From Schaedlerella arabinosiphila (lineage in GTDB: Bacteria > Bacillota > Clostridia > Lachnospirales > Lachnospiraceae), in contig NZ_RHJS01000002.1 of NCBI RefSeq assembly GCF_003885045.1, positions 6,131,302-6,195,301 of the forward strand: a stretch of 64,000 nucleotides of DNA, written 5' to 3'. Made by a program: the position numbers and the translations under genes. Of this stretch, positions 25,521-34,820 are shown piece by piece. The notes under the pieces are model-generated. The model did no database searches and had not been told where the DNA came from. It was given only the letters and a program-made list of their open reading frames with translations. Position 1 is the first letter of the stretch. Each line of letters begins with the position of its first letter.

Positions 25521-25943
25521 ATGGAAACAAAACTGCCCTATTATATGGTGTACCCAATGCCCTTCATCTATGATGATGAGCGGCTTGACCGAAGAGATTA
25601 CGAGTATATGCGCAGCCTCTACCCGGATACGGCAAAGCGGGTCCTGCCCTATGTGGAGGAAGAATGCGACCGGTGCGAGGGCCCCAACAGTATGATTTAC
25701 GACGAATATCCGGACCGTCTGCAGCTTCGTCTGATGAGCGGACGGATCTATGACCGGGTGAAGGCAGAGGAACGCCCCTTTGACGAGCATGACGAAGAGA
25801 GCGGGACGAAGGGCGTGGAGGGACAGCAGCTTCAGCGGTTCTGCCGCCGGGACTGGCTGCGGGACCTGATCGACGTGATGCTGTACCAGGAGCTGTACAA
25901 GAGACGGAGCGAGAACCGGAGGATGCGGCAGAAATTTTATTAG
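25521..25943 (+). CDS. Conserved hypothetical protein (140 aa)
   Basis: Starts at ATG 25521 after GGAAGTGGAAGT. A hydrophilic, acidic/basic protein opening with 'LPYYMVYPMPFIYDDERLDR' and carrying a 'CDRCEGPNSMIYDEYPDR' segment and a basic helical tail ('LYQELYKRRSENRRMRQKF'). No membrane helix. I do not recognise a characterised family, though similar proteins are likely in other Lachnospiraceae. It ends one base before the shikimate-kinase gene, so they are co-transcribed. Confidence 0.7.
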   Translation: METKLPYYMVYPMPFIYDDERLDRRDYEYMRSLYPDTAKRVLPYVEEECDRCEGPNSMIYDEYPDRLQLRLMSGRIYDRVKAEERPFDEHDEESGTKGVEGQQLQRFCRRDWLRDLIDVMLYQELYKRRSENRRMRQKFY

Positions 25944-25944
25944 G

Positions 25945-26460
25945 ATGAATCAATTTATGAAAAAGAACAATATTATTTTTATCGGCATGCCTGCCGTTGG
26001 CAAAAGCACCATCGGTGTCGTAGCCGCGAAACGGCTGGGTATGCGTTTTGTAGATACGGACCTTCTGATCCAGGAGCAGGAGGGCAGGCTTCTTCACGAG
26101 ATCATTGAGGAGGCCGGCGAGGATGGATTTCTGGCTATCGAGAACCGGGTGAACCGGGAACTCCAAGTGGAAAATTCTGTCATTGCCCCGGGAGGAAGCG
26201 TGGTTTACAGCGATGAGGCGATGCGCCATTTCAAAGAGATCGGAACCGTCATTTATCTGAGGGTATCCTATGATACGATTCGGCGGAGAATCCGTAATCC
26301 CAGGCAGCGGGGCGTGGTACTGAGGGAAGGCCAGAGTTTTCAGGAACTTTATGAAGAACGGGTAAAATTGTTCGAAAAATATGCGGATATCACGATTGAT
26401 GAGGATCAGCTTTCCATTGAGGAAACAATAGGCAAAGTACTTTCTGTAATAAAAAATTAA
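25945..26460 (+). CDS. aroK: Shikimate kinase
   Basis: ATP-dependent kinase of the chorismate pathway, 171 residues. The P-loop is 'IFIGMPAVGKSTIGVVAAKR', the shikimate-binding aspartate and arginine lie in 'FVDTDLLIQEQ' and 'AIENRVNREL', and the glycine-rich 'VIAPGGSVVYSDEAM' segment and 'RGVVLREGQSF' lid are present. The ATG at 25945 has a weak site (TTAGGATG); an in-frame ATG 4 codons later is an alternative. It stands away from other aro genes. Confidence 0.88.
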   Translation: MNQFMKKNNIIFIGMPAVGKSTIGVVAAKRLGMRFVDTDLLIQEQEGRLLHEIIEEAGEDGFLAIENRVNRELQVENSVIAPGGSVVYSDEAMRHFKEIGTVIYLRVSYDTIRRRIRNPRQRGVVLREGQSFQELYEERVKLFEKYADITIDEDQLSIEETIGKVLSVIKN

Positions 26461-26499
26461 CAAAAATATAATTATAATGTTGCATCTGAGAAAAAAGAT

Positions 26500-26527
26500 T
26501 TTACAAATTGGATTTTTGTGGTATACT
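26500..26527 (+). promoter_or_regulatory. Promoter of murA
   Basis: TTTACA (26500-26505), 16-bp spacer, TATACT (26522-26527), about 57 bases before the murA start. Confidence 0.65.
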
Positions 26528-26583
26528 ATATTAGATTTTGAAAATCATTGATTGTAACAATATCGGATAATCGAGGTGCAGTA

Positions 26584-27876
26584 ATGGAGCAGTATGTAAT
26601 TAAGGGTGGGAACCCGCTGGTAGGGGAAGTAGAGATCAGCGGAGCAAAGAATGCGGCGCTGGCAATTCTGGCGGCTGCGATTATGACAGATGAGACGGTA
26701 TTGATTGACAACCTTCCGGATGTCAATGATATTAACGTAATGCTGGAAGCGATCTCAGGTATCGGGGCAACGGTGCAGAGGCTTGACCGGCATAGAGTGA
26801 AGATCAACGGGGGTACGATTACTGACTTTAACATTGAGTATGATTATATAAAGAAGATCAGGGCATCTTATTATCTGCTTGGCGCCCTGCTTGGAAAGTA
26901 CAGCAAGGCGGAGGTAGCGCTTCCGGGGGGATGCAATATCGGAAGCAGACCGATCGACCAGCATCTGAAGGGATTTCGCGCATTGGGCGCGGACGTGGAT
27001 ATCGAGCACGGCAAGATCGTGGCCGAGTCCGAGCATATGCGGGGAACCCATCTGTATTTTGACGTGGTCAGCGTAGGAGCCACCATCAACGTGATGATGG
27101 CGGCGGCAATGGCTGACGGGCTTACGATCATGGAGAACGTGGCAAAAGAGCCCCATGTCGTAGACGTGGCCAACTTCCTCAACAGCATGGGGGCCAACAT
27201 CCGCGGAGCGGGAACAGACGTGATCAAGATCCGCGGCGTGGAGTCTCTGCACAAGTCCGAATACTCCATCATTCCGGATCAGATTGAGGCGGGAACCTTC
27301 ATGTTCGCGGCGGCAGCCACAAAGGGAGACGTGACGGTGCTCAATGTCATTCCCAAGCATCTGGACGCCACCATTTCCAAGCTGAAAGACATTGGCTGCG
27401 AGATCGAGGAGTTTGACGATGCCGTCCGGGTGGTGGCAAAGGGAAGGCTTCGCAGTACACAGGTCAAGACGCTGCCCTATCCGGGATATCCGACGGATAT
27501 GCAGCCACAGATCGGCGTAGTCCTGGCGCTGGCAAACGGCACAAGTACAATCACCGAGAGCATTTTTGAAAACCGGTTCAAATATCTGGATGAACTGGCC
27601 AGGATGGGCGCAGTCATCAAGGTGGAAGGCAATTCCGCCACCATTGAGGGCGTGGAGAAGTTTTCCGGTACAAGAATCAGCGCCCCGGATCTGCGCGCAG
27701 GCGCGGCGCTCTGCATTGCGGGACTTGCGACGGACGGCGTGACCATCGTGGATGATATCAAGTATATCCAGAGAGGTTACGAGCGTTTCGAGGAAAAGCT
27801 GCAGGGCATCGGCGGCATCATCGAAAAGGCATCCAGCGAAAAGGAGATCCAGAAGTTTGTTTTAAAAGTGAGCTGA
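26584..27876 (+). CDS. murA: UDP-N-acetylglucosamine 1-carboxyvinyltransferase
   Basis: First committed enzyme of peptidoglycan synthesis, adding enolpyruvate to UDP-GlcNAc; target of fosfomycin. The start is ATG 26584 after GAGGTG, giving 430 residues. 'GEVEISGAKNAALAILAAAI' opens the first domain. The catalytic cysteine is kept in 'LPGGCNIGSRPIDQHLKG', so fosfomycin sensitivity at this site is not excluded. 'GYPTDMQPQIGVVLALANG' and 'ENRFKYLDELARMGA' are typical. Firmicutes often have two paralogues; which one this is cannot be decided here. Confidence 0.95.
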   Translation: MEQYVIKGGNPLVGEVEISGAKNAALAILAAAIMTDETVLIDNLPDVNDINVMLEAISGIGATVQRLDRHRVKINGGTITDFNIEYDYIKKIRASYYLLGALLGKYSKAEVALPGGCNIGSRPIDQHLKGFRALGADVDIEHGKIVAESEHMRGTHLYFDVVSVGATINVMMAAAMADGLTIMENVAKEPHVVDVANFLNSMGANIRGAGTDVIKIRGVESLHKSEYSIIPDQIEAGTFMFAAAATKGDVTVLNVIPKHLDATISKLKDIGCEIEEFDDAVRVVAKGRLRSTQVKTLPYPGYPTDMQPQIGVVLALANGTSTITESIFENRFKYLDELARMGAVIKVEGNSATIEGVEKFSGTRISAPDLRAGAALCIAGLATDGVTIVDDIKYIQRGYERFEEKLQGIGGIIEKASSEKEIQKFVLKVS

Positions 27877-27995
27877 ACCGCCCGCAGTGAAGGCCGGCTT
27901 CGGATACTATGGTATGCAGAAAAGATGCCGGCGGCAGGTTTTCTGTATTCCAGAATTTACAAAGTGATTTTCTGTGATTTCTATGCATCTGTATC

Positions 27996-28024
27996 TTGAC
28001 ATTTACAGCGATACGGTGTAAAGT
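27996..28024 (+). promoter_or_regulatory. Promoter of the metK riboswitch transcript
   Basis: TTGACA (27996-28001), 17-bp spacer, TAAAGT (28019-28024), placing transcription start about 70 bases before the riboswitch. The 120 bases between murA and this promoter hold only a GC-rich inverted repeat around gccggc. Confidence 0.75.
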
Positions 28025-28097
28025 CTTTATTAGGTTCCAGGGGGGCGTAAGATTGCCTCCGGAACAGGAACAATACAATTTTATACAAATAGACTTT

Positions 28098-28197
28098 CTC
28101 TTATTCAGAGCAGTGGAGATACAAAGGATCTGTGAAGCTGCGGCAACCCTGTGAAAACGGAAGGTGCCAACCTGAGCGAGCAATCGAACAATAAGAG
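28098..28197 (+). promoter_or_regulatory. SAM-I (S-box) riboswitch
   Basis: P1 is ctcttatt (28098-28105) with aataagag (28190-28197). Inside are the S-box signatures gcagtggagatac, tgaagctgcggcaacc and ggaaggtgccaacc. These fit the SAM-I aptamer; binding of S-adenosylmethionine should lower expression of metK. Confidence 0.95.
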
Positions 28198-28212
28198 GAT
28201 TGTTTAGACCCT

Positions 28213-28244
28213 AAAACAGTCCGCTTTTTGTAGGCTGTTTTTTT
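28213..28244 (+). terminator. Riboswitch-controlled terminator
   Basis: aaaacag/ctgtttt stem with a further CC/GG pair, then a long T run, 16 bases after the aptamer. It is the expression platform for transcriptional attenuation of metK. Confidence 0.85.
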
Positions 28245-28304
28245 ATTCTATATAAGAATCTTAGGCTACAAAAGAGAGAAAGTACCGAAAAGGAGAGGAT
28301 CGAT

Positions 28305-29492
28305 ATGGAAAGACACTTATTTACATCAGAATCAGTTACAGAGGGACATCCGGATAAGATGTGCGACCAGATTTCCGATGCCATCCTGGATGCGCTTATG
28401 GAGCAGGATCCCATGAGCCGCGTTGCCTGCGAGACATGCACTACGACCGGTGTGGTGATGGTTATGGGAGAGATCTCCACCAATGCCTATGTAGATATGC
28501 AGAAGATCGTGCGCAATACGATCCGCGACATCGGATATACCAGCGCGGATTACGGATTTGACGCGGAGACCTGCGGCGTGGTTACGGTGATCGACGAGCA
28601 GTCCGCAGATATTGCTCTCGGCGTGGATAAGGCGCTCGAAGCAAAGGCAGCGGCGCCGGCAGAGGAAGATATTGACGCCATCGGAGCCGGAGACCAGGGA
28701 ATGATGTTCGGCTATGCGTCGGACGAGACAGAGGAGTATATGCCGTATCCCATCGCGATGGCGCATAAGCTGGCACTGCAGCTTACGAAAGTGAGAAAAG
28801 ACGGCACGCTGACTTACCTTCGTCCGGACGGCAAGACCCAGGTGACGGTAGAGTATGACGACGCAGGAGTTCCGAGACGTCTGGACGCGGTGGTGCTTTC
28901 CACACAGCACGACCCGGATGTGACCCAGGAGCAGATCTTCGCGGACATCAAGAAGCATGTATTTGACGCGATTATTCCTGCGGAGATGGTGGATGAGAAG
29001 ACCAAGTTCTTCGTCAATCCGACCGGACGCTTTGTCATCGGCGGACCTCACGGCGACAGCGGGCTGACCGGAAGAAAGATCATCGTAGATACTTACGGCG
29101 GAATGGCACGCCACGGCGGCGGCGCATTTTCCGGAAAAGACTGCACCAAGGTAGACCGTTCCGCGGCTTACGCGGCGCGCTATGCGGCTAAGAACATTGT
29201 TGCCGCAGGGCTGGCTAAGAAATGCGAGATTCAGCTTTCCTATGCTATCGGCGTGGCACAGCCTACCTCCATTATGGTATATACCTTCGGAACAGGCCAT
29301 GTCTCCAACGAACGTCTGGTAGAGATCGTGCGTGAGAACTTCGATTTCCGTCCGGCAGGCATCATCAAGATGCTGGACCTGCGCCGGCCGATCTACAAGC
29401 AGACAGCCGCTTACGGACATTTCGGAAGAAACGACCTGGATCTGACCTGGGAAAGACTGGATAAGGTGGATGCGCTGAAAGCTTATCTGTAG
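28305..29492 (+). CDS. metK: S-adenosylmethionine synthetase
   Basis: Makes S-adenosylmethionine from methionine and ATP. 395 residues from ATG 28305, after AAGGAGAGG. Motifs are 'TSESVTEGHPDKMCDQISDA', 'GAGDQGMMFGYA' (ATP), and 'GGAFSGKDCTKVDRSAAYAA' (P-loop-like). It is the only gene under the S-box riboswitch, so it is feedback-regulated by its own product. Confidence 0.97.
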   Translation: MERHLFTSESVTEGHPDKMCDQISDAILDALMEQDPMSRVACETCTTTGVVMVMGEISTNAYVDMQKIVRNTIRDIGYTSADYGFDAETCGVVTVIDEQSADIALGVDKALEAKAAAPAEEDIDAIGAGDQGMMFGYASDETEEYMPYPIAMAHKLALQLTKVRKDGTLTYLRPDGKTQVTVEYDDAGVPRRLDAVVLSTQHDPDVTQEQIFADIKKHVFDAIIPAEMVDEKTKFFVNPTGRFVIGGPHGDSGLTGRKIIVDTYGGMARHGGGAFSGKDCTKVDRSAAYAARYAAKNIVAAGLAKKCEIQLSYAIGVAQPTSIMVYTFGTGHVSNERLVEIVRENFDFRPAGIIKMLDLRRPIYKQTAAYGHFGRNDLDLTWERLDKVDALKAYL

Positions 29493-29533
29493 AGTATAAA
29501 CAATTTGGAACAGCATATTAAGTTTTGATAAAT

Positions 29534-29570
29534 AACGGGCTGAAAACCTTGCGGTGACGGCCCGTTTTGT
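29534..29570 (+). terminator. Terminator of metK
   Basis: aacgggc (29534-29540) pairs with gcccgtt (29560-29566), followed by TTGTGTT. Confidence 0.75.
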
Positions 29571-29625
29571 GTTACTGTAATGGGTAGGGAATACAGAGGA
29601 TACCCGGAAAGGAGCGGCGAAGGTG

Positions 29626-30681
29626 ATGAAGCTGAAAACAAAGCTGATAATTGCATTTATGGCGATGATGACCCTGCCTACGGTCTTTCTCATTATTGCG
29701 CGGCGGGTGTTTGAGCCCAGAGAGATCGGGGAACTGCAGCAGATGTTTATGATCATCGTATTTTTTACGGCGGCGCTTCTGGTGTACTGGGTCTACCGGA
29801 CTGTCTCAGTGCCTTTGGCCAAGCTGCAGGAGGCTGCGCAGAATATCAAGGACGGCAATCTGGATTTTGAGATCACGGCGGAGGCGGACGACGAATTTGG
29901 CGAGCTCTGCCGGGACTTTGAGGAGATGCGCCTGCGGCTGAAGGCCAATGCCGAGGAAAAGGTGGAATTTGACCGGGAAAACAAAGAGCTGATCAGCAAT
30001 ATTTCCCATGACCTCAAGACACCCATTACGGCCATCAAGGGATATGTGGAAGGGATTATGGACGGCGTGGCGGATACGCCCGAAAAGATGGACAAGTATA
30101 TCAAAACGATATACAATAAGGCGAACGAGATGGATCTGCTGATCAACGAGCTGACGCTGTACTCCAAGATCGATACGAACCGGATACCCTACAATTTTAC
30201 CACCATATCCGCAAAGAACTATTTCCTCGACTGTGCGGAGGACCTGTATCTGGAGCTGGAAGCGAAAAACGTAGAATTTGAATACAACTGCTGTCTGGAG
30301 GAGGATTCCAAGGTGATTGTGGATCCCGAGCAGCTCCGGCGGGTGATCAACAACGTCGTATCCAACTCTTTAAAATACATGGACAAACCCAAAGGCAGGA
30401 TTACCATGGATCTCAAGGACGTGGGGGACTTTATCCAGGTGGAGCTGGGGGACAACGGAAAAGGGATCTCCCCGAAGGACCTGCCCTTTATCTTTGACCG
30501 GTTCTACCGGACGGACGCCTCCCGCAATTCTTCCAAGGGCGGAAGCGGCATCGGGCTTTCCATCGCGCAGAAGATTGTGGAGGAGCATGGGGGCAATATC
30601 TGGGCGACCAGCGTGGAAGGCAGCGGGACGGTTATGTGCTTTGTAGTAAGAAAATATCAGGAGGTACCAATGGATGAGTAA
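29626..30681 (+). CDS. Sensor histidine kinase (HAMP, HisKA, HATPase)
   Basis: About 351 residues from ATG 29626 (GTG one codon earlier also possible) after AAGGAGCGG. Two membrane helices (about residues 7-24 and 40-58) with a very short outer loop are followed by a HAMP domain. The phosphoacceptor segment 'LISNISHDLKTPITAIKGY' comes next, and the ATPase boxes 'NNVVSNSLKYMD', 'ELGDNGKGIS' and 'GSGIGLSIAQKIVEEHGG' complete the kinase. The small outer loop suggests sensing within the membrane or through a partner. It overlaps the response-regulator gene by 8 bases. Confidence 0.9.
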   Translation: MKLKTKLIIAFMAMMTLPTVFLIIARRVFEPREIGELQQMFMIIVFFTAALLVYWVYRTVSVPLAKLQEAAQNIKDGNLDFEITAEADDEFGELCRDFEEMRLRLKANAEEKVEFDRENKELISNISHDLKTPITAIKGYVEGIMDGVADTPEKMDKYIKTIYNKANEMDLLINELTLYSKIDTNRIPYNFTTISAKNYFLDCAEDLYLELEAKNVEFEYNCCLEEDSKVIVDPEQLRRVINNVVSNSLKYMDKPKGRITMDLKDVGDFIQVELGDNGKGISPKDLPFIFDRFYRTDASRNSSKGGSGIGLSIAQKIVEEHGGNIWATSVEGSGTVMCFVVRKYQEVPMDE

Positions 30682-31366
30682 ACGGATTTTGATTATTGAG
30701 GATGAGGAAAGTATTGCGGATCTGGAACGGGATTATCTGGAGCTGAGCAACTTTGAGGTGGAGGTTGCCAACGACGGCGAGATCGGATTGAAGCAGGCCA
30801 TGGAAGCGGATTTTGACCTGATCATCCTGGATCTGATGCTGCCCGGCGTGGATGGATTTGAGATCTGCCGGAAGGTACGCGACAGCAAGAATACCCCCAT
30901 CATCATGGTTTCTGCGAAGAAGGATGACATTGATAAGATCCGGGGGCTTGGGCTGGGAGCCGATGATTATATGACGAAGCCGTTCAGCCCCAGCGAACTG
31001 GTGGCCCGTGTGAAGGCCCATCTGGCGAGATATGAGCGTCTGATCGGAAGCAGCGTGGAGGAAAATGAGATCATAGAGATCCGCGGTCTGAAGATTGATA
31101 CGACGGCGAGAAGGGTATGGGTCAACGGTGAGGAACGTTCCTTCACCACCAAGGAATTTGACCTTCTGACCTTCCTTGCGGGACATCCAAACCATGTATA
31201 TACGAAGGAAGAGCTGTTCCGGGAGATCTGGGATATGGAGTCCATCGGGGACATTGCCACGGTGACGGTGCATATCAAGAAGATCCGGGAGAAGATCGAG
31301 TACGATACCTCCCACCCCCAGTATATTGAAACGATATGGGGCGTGGGATACCGCTTTAAAGTATAA
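30674..31366 (+). CDS. OmpR/PhoB-family response regulator
   Basis: 230 residues. Receiver domain with acidic pocket 'IIEDEES', phosphoacceptor Asp in 'LIILDLMLPGVDGFE', and 'KPFSPSELVARVKAHL'. The C-terminal winged helix has 'RSFTTKEFDLLTFLAGHPN' and 'VHIKKIREKI...YIETIWGVGYRF'. The start lies in the 3' end of the kinase gene after CAGGAGGTACC. Partner of the upstream kinase; target genes are not indicated. Confidence 0.93.
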   Translation: MSKRILIIEDEESIADLERDYLELSNFEVEVANDGEIGLKQAMEADFDLIILDLMLPGVDGFEICRKVRDSKNTPIIMVSAKKDDIDKIRGLGLGADDYMTKPFSPSELVARVKAHLARYERLIGSSVEENEIIEIRGLKIDTTARRVWVNGEERSFTTKEFDLLTFLAGHPNHVYTKEELFREIWDMESIGDIATVTVHIKKIREKIEYDTSHPQYIETIWGVGYRFKV

Positions 31367-31381
31367 CCTGTTTTGTATAAT

Positions 31382-31417
31382 ATTTCCAACTGTCGGATTG
31401 CAACCGTACAGTTGGAA
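31382..31417 (+). terminator. Hairpin after the two-component operon
   Basis: tttccaactgt pairs perfectly (11 bp) with acagttggaaa across a 14-nt loop. The following T run is weak, so termination may be partial before the methyltransferase gene. Confidence 0.6.
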
Positions 31418-31440
31418 AACTTTGTGATGAGGGATAAGAG

Positions 31441-32250
31441 ATGATCATTACCAGTACATCGAATCCGCGGATGAAAGAGATCATACAGCTGCGGAAAAAG
31501 AGCAGAATGCGGACGAAGACGGGAACCTTCCTGGTGGAGGGCCTGCGTATGATCCGGGAGATTCCAAAGGAACGCCTGGTACAGCTTTACGCTACGGAGG
31601 AGTTCTTGAAAAAGCATCGGAAGGAGCCCATCCCCGGGACAGAGGTTATGCTTGTGTCGCCGGAGGTATTTGCATATATCTCGGATACAAAGACGCCCCA
31701 GGGCGTTCTGGCGGTGGTGCGTCAGAGCATGTTCACCCAGGAGGAGATCCTGGAAAAATGCTCCGGGAAAAGCGGGACAGGTACGGACAGGCCGGCCCAT
31801 CTGCTTGTTTTGGACAACATCCAGGACCCGGGCAACTTAGGCACCATTTTCAGGACCGCGGAGGCGGCAGGGGTGACGGGAATCCTGCTGAGCAGGGACT
31901 GCGCGGACATTTACAATCCCAAGACCATACGCTCCACCATGGGAGCGATCTTCAGGATGCCGTTTGTGTATACGGACGACCTGCCCGGTGCGGTGAACAG
32001 CCTGAAAAAGCACGATATCCGCGTTTTTGCCGCCCACCTGGAGGGAGAGCGCGCATACGATGAGGAAGATTACCGGCAGGGGAGCGCGTTTCTGATCGGA
32101 AATGAAGGCAGCGGGCTTCGCCAGGAGGTGGCCGCATGTGCGGATGTGCTGGTCAGGATCCCTATGGAAGGCATGGCCGAATCGCTGAATGCCGCCGTAG
32201 CCGCGGCAGTGCTAATGTTTGAAGTGAGCAGGCAGCGGAAAAGGTATTGA
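31441..32250 (+). CDS. TrmH/SpoU-family RNA 2'-O-ribose methyltransferase
   Basis: 269 residues from ATG 31441 after GAGGGATAAG. The N-terminal SpoU substrate-binding part ('LRKKSRMRTKTGTFLVEGLR') precedes the knotted SPOUT fold: 'LVLDNIQDPGNLGTIFRTAE', 'IGNEGSGLRQEV' and 'IPMEGMAESLNAAVAAAVLM' (motifs 1-3). These are methyltransferases using S-adenosylmethionine on rRNA or tRNA ribose; the exact target site is not predictable from sequence alone. Confidence 0.92.
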   Translation: MIITSTSNPRMKEIIQLRKKSRMRTKTGTFLVEGLRMIREIPKERLVQLYATEEFLKKHRKEPIPGTEVMLVSPEVFAYISDTKTPQGVLAVVRQSMFTQEEILEKCSGKSGTGTDRPAHLLVLDNIQDPGNLGTIFRTAEAAGVTGILLSRDCADIYNPKTIRSTMGAIFRMPFVYTDDLPGAVNSLKKHDIRVFAAHLEGERAYDEEDYRQGSAFLIGNEGSGLRQEVAACADVLVRIPMEGMAESLNAAVAAAVLMFEVSRQRKRY

Positions 32251-32371
32251 ATTTGCGGGAAGGTTATGGTATTGTAGTTCACAGAACAGATCCGGAAAAT
32301 GCACTGCGGCCCGGGGCCGGATATACCGCGTAAAAAGGACCTGATATAATACAAAGGGAAGAGGGACGAAC

Positions 32372-33361
32372 ATGAATTTAAAAGGAAGAAATTTTCTGAC
32401 ACTGAAAGATTTTACAAAGGAAGAGATCCTGTATCTGCTTGACCTGTCAGCGGAGCTGAAGGACAAAAAGAAAAAGGGGATTCCGGTAGACCATTATAAA
32501 GGAAAGAACGTGGCCCTGATTTTTGAAAAGGACAGCACACGGACCCGCTGCGCGTTTGAGGTGGCGGCGTTTGACATGGGCATGGGGGCAACCTACCTTG
32601 GGCCTACAGGCTCCCAGATGGGCAAAAAAGAAAGCATTGAGGATACGGCAAGGGTGCTGGGCCGGATGTACGACGGCATCGAATACCGGGGCTTCGGGCA
32701 GGACATTGTGGAAGAGCTGGCGGAGTATGCGGGGGTTCCGGTATGGAACGGCCTGACCAATGAGTTCCACCCCACCCAGATGCTTGCGGACATGCTGACG
32801 ATCCGGGAGCAGTTCGGAAGGCTGGAGGGGATTCGCCTGGTGTTTATGGGAGACGCAAGGTACAACATGGGCAATTCCCTGATGGTGGCATGTTCCAAGC
32901 TGGGAATGCATTTTGTGGCATGTACGTCAAAGGAATTTTTCCCCAGCGAAGATCTGGTGGAACTGTGCAGGGGCTATGCGGCGGAGTCCGGCGCGACCAT
33001 TACCCTGACCGAGGACGTGGAGAGCGGCACAAAGGACGCGGATGTGATCTACACGGACGTATGGGTATCCATGGGTGAGCCGGATGAAGTATGGGAGAAG
33101 CGGATCAAAGTGCTGACACCTTATAAGGTGACCAAAAAGGTGATGGAAAATGCATCTGAAAACGCGATTTTCCTGCACTGCCTGCCGTCCTTCCACGACC
33201 TGAAGACGACCATCGGAAAGCAGATGGGAGAACGCTTCGGCATCGAGGATATGGAAGTGACGGATGAAGTATTCGAGTCCGAACAGTCCAAGGTTTTTGA
33301 CGAGGCAGAGAACCGGATGCATACCATCAAAGCGGTGATGGTGGCGACACTGGGAGAATAG
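32372..33361 (+). CDS. argF: Ornithine carbamoyltransferase
   Basis: Makes citrulline from ornithine and carbamoyl phosphate (arginine synthesis, or the reverse in the deiminase pathway). 329 residues. Motifs are 'FEKDSTRTRCAFEVAAFDMG' (carbamoyl phosphate), 'EFHPTQMLADMLTI', 'VWVSMGEP' and 'FLHCLPSFHD' with catalytic Cys. No other arg gene and no clear ArgR box are close by, so anabolic versus catabolic use is undecided. Confidence 0.95.
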   Translation: MNLKGRNFLTLKDFTKEEILYLLDLSAELKDKKKKGIPVDHYKGKNVALIFEKDSTRTRCAFEVAAFDMGMGATYLGPTGSQMGKKESIEDTARVLGRMYDGIEYRGFGQDIVEELAEYAGVPVWNGLTNEFHPTQMLADMLTIREQFGRLEGIRLVFMGDARYNMGNSLMVACSKLGMHFVACTSKEFFPSEDLVELCRGYAAESGATITLTEDVESGTKDADVIYTDVWVSMGEPDEVWEKRIKVLTPYKVTKKVMENASENAIFLHCLPSFHDLKTTIGKQMGERFGIEDMEVTDEVFESEQSKVFDEAENRMHTIKAVMVATLGE

Positions 33362-33371
33362 GGGAAGATTT

Positions 33372-34358
33372 TTGAAAACAGAGATATTGAAGCTCCTCCG
33401 GGAAAGTGAGGGCTATGTGTCCGGGCAGAAGCTCTGCGGGAAGCTGGGCGTGTCCCGGACAGCAGTGTGGAAGATCATCAACCAGCTCAAGGAAGAGGGC
33501 TACCATGTGGAAGCGGTGCAGAACCGGGGATACCGGATCGTGGATATCCCGGATGTCCTGTCGGAGGAAGAACTGAAAAGCCTGCTCTTTGGGAAGACTC
33601 GATGGGCAGGCCAGGAGATCCATTATTTTCCGGAAACCGATTCCACCAATATCCGGGCAAAGGAGCTGGGGGAAAAAGGGGCGTCCCACGGAGCACTTGC
33701 GGTGGCCGACCGGCAGAGCGCCGGACGGGGCAGGCGCGGAAGAGGCTGGGAGTCGCCGCCTGGCTGCAGCATCTATATGTCGATTCTGCTGAGACCCTCA
33801 TTTCTCCCTTCCAGCGCGCCGATGCTGACCCTGGTGATGGCGTACAGCACAGCGGAAGCGCTGCAGGAGTGTACCGGCCAGGAGATCCGGATCAAATGGC
33901 CCAACGACATTGTACTGAACCAAAAGAAGCTGGTAGGGATTCTGACGGAGATGAGCTCGGAGATCGACTATATCAACCATGTGGTGATCGGGGTAGGGAT
34001 CAATGTCAACATGGATTCCTTTTCGGAGGAGATCGCGAAAACCGCCACTTCCTTACGGATCGAGACCGGGCAGGTCATGAAGCGCAGCACTCTGATCGCG
34101 GAGATTATGAAGCATTTTGAACGGAATTATGACACATTTCTTCAGTCAGGGGATCTGTCCGGGATCAGGGAAGACTATAACCGCCTTCTGGTCAACTGCG
34201 GAAAGGAAGTCCGCATACTGGGTGCAAAGGAGCCTTACCAGGCCCTTGCCCTGGGGATCAATGACAGCGGGGAGCTGCTGGTGAGAAAGCAGGACGGCAG
34301 CGAGGAAGCGGTCTATGCCGGGGAGGTTTCGGTCCGGGGAATCTATGGATATGTATGA
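33372..34358 (+). CDS. birA: Biotin-protein ligase / biotin operon repressor BirA
   Basis: 328 residues from TTG 33372, only 10 bases after argF. An N-terminal winged helix ('YVSGQKLCGKLGVSRTAVWK') precedes the ligase domain with 'ADRQSAGRGRRGRGWESPPG' (biotinyl-AMP loop) and 'IKWPNDIVLNQKKLVGILTE', then a C-terminal SH3-like domain. It attaches biotin to carboxylases and, through the helix-turn-helix, can repress biotin genes. It is the bifunctional type. Confidence 0.94.
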   Translation: MKTEILKLLRESEGYVSGQKLCGKLGVSRTAVWKIINQLKEEGYHVEAVQNRGYRIVDIPDVLSEEELKSLLFGKTRWAGQEIHYFPETDSTNIRAKELGEKGASHGALAVADRQSAGRGRRGRGWESPPGCSIYMSILLRPSFLPSSAPMLTLVMAYSTAEALQECTGQEIRIKWPNDIVLNQKKLVGILTEMSSEIDYINHVVIGVGINVNMDSFSEEIAKTATSLRIETGQVMKRSTLIAEIMKHFERNYDTFLQSGDLSGIREDYNRLLVNCGKEVRILGAKEPYQALALGINDSGELLVRKQDGSEEAVYAGEVSVRGIYGYV

Positions 34359-34389
34359 GCCTTGCGGATCAGGAGGTGTGGCTGGAAGG

Positions 34390-34728
34390 ATGATGGAAGA
34401 AGAGATTGTATTATGCGCCGCCAGCTCCTATGAGCGGAAATTTTATCTGAACCCGGAGTTTGACGCGCTGCCGGAAAGTATCCGGCAGGAACTGCAGATC
34501 ATGTGCGTCATGTATACGGAGGATGTGGGCGGTGTGCTCATGGTGGTCTTTGACGAGGAGGGCCGGCTGGAATTAAAGGTAGACCGGGAGGAGGATGATT
34601 TCCTCTTTGACGAGATCGGCAGTGTGTTGAAGATCAAACAGATACAGCAGGAGAGACGGGAACTGTTTGAATCTCTGGAGCTGTTCTTCCGGGTGTTCTA
34701 TCTTGGAGAGGAGCTTCCGGAAGCATAG
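34390..34728 (+). CDS. DUF6145-type conserved hypothetical protein
   Basis: About 112 residues. ATG 34390 follows GGCTGGAAGG; in-frame ATGs upstream lie inside birA and lack sites. The protein is acidic ('YERKFYLNPEFDALPESIRQ', 'GGVLMVVFDEEGRLELKVDR') with a helical C-terminus ('IQQERRELFESLELFFRVFY'). It looks like the DUF6145 family of Lachnospiraceae; function unknown. The position between birA and coaX suggests only shared transcription. Confidence 0.72.
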   Translation: MMEEEIVLCAASSYERKFYLNPEFDALPESIRQELQIMCVMYTEDVGGVLMVVFDEEGRLELKVDREEDDFLFDEIGSVLKIKQIQQERRELFESLELFFRVFYLGEELPEA

Positions 34729-34820
34729 AGGACGCGTCCCGCGTATATCGTGCCCCAGTGCATGAGACCGGGATGCAGCCTGCAAAAGCCTACAAATTCA
34801 GGAGCAGGAGAAGAAACAGA

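Noticed and set aside
24348..25790. A 480-codon open frame antisense to mtnA and its neighbour
   Set aside because: It spans two real plus-strand genes and an intergenic gap; composition alone explains the lack of stops.
28332..29756. A 474-codon open frame antisense to metK
   Set aside because: It runs through metK, its terminator and the start of the kinase gene; no domain or start signal.
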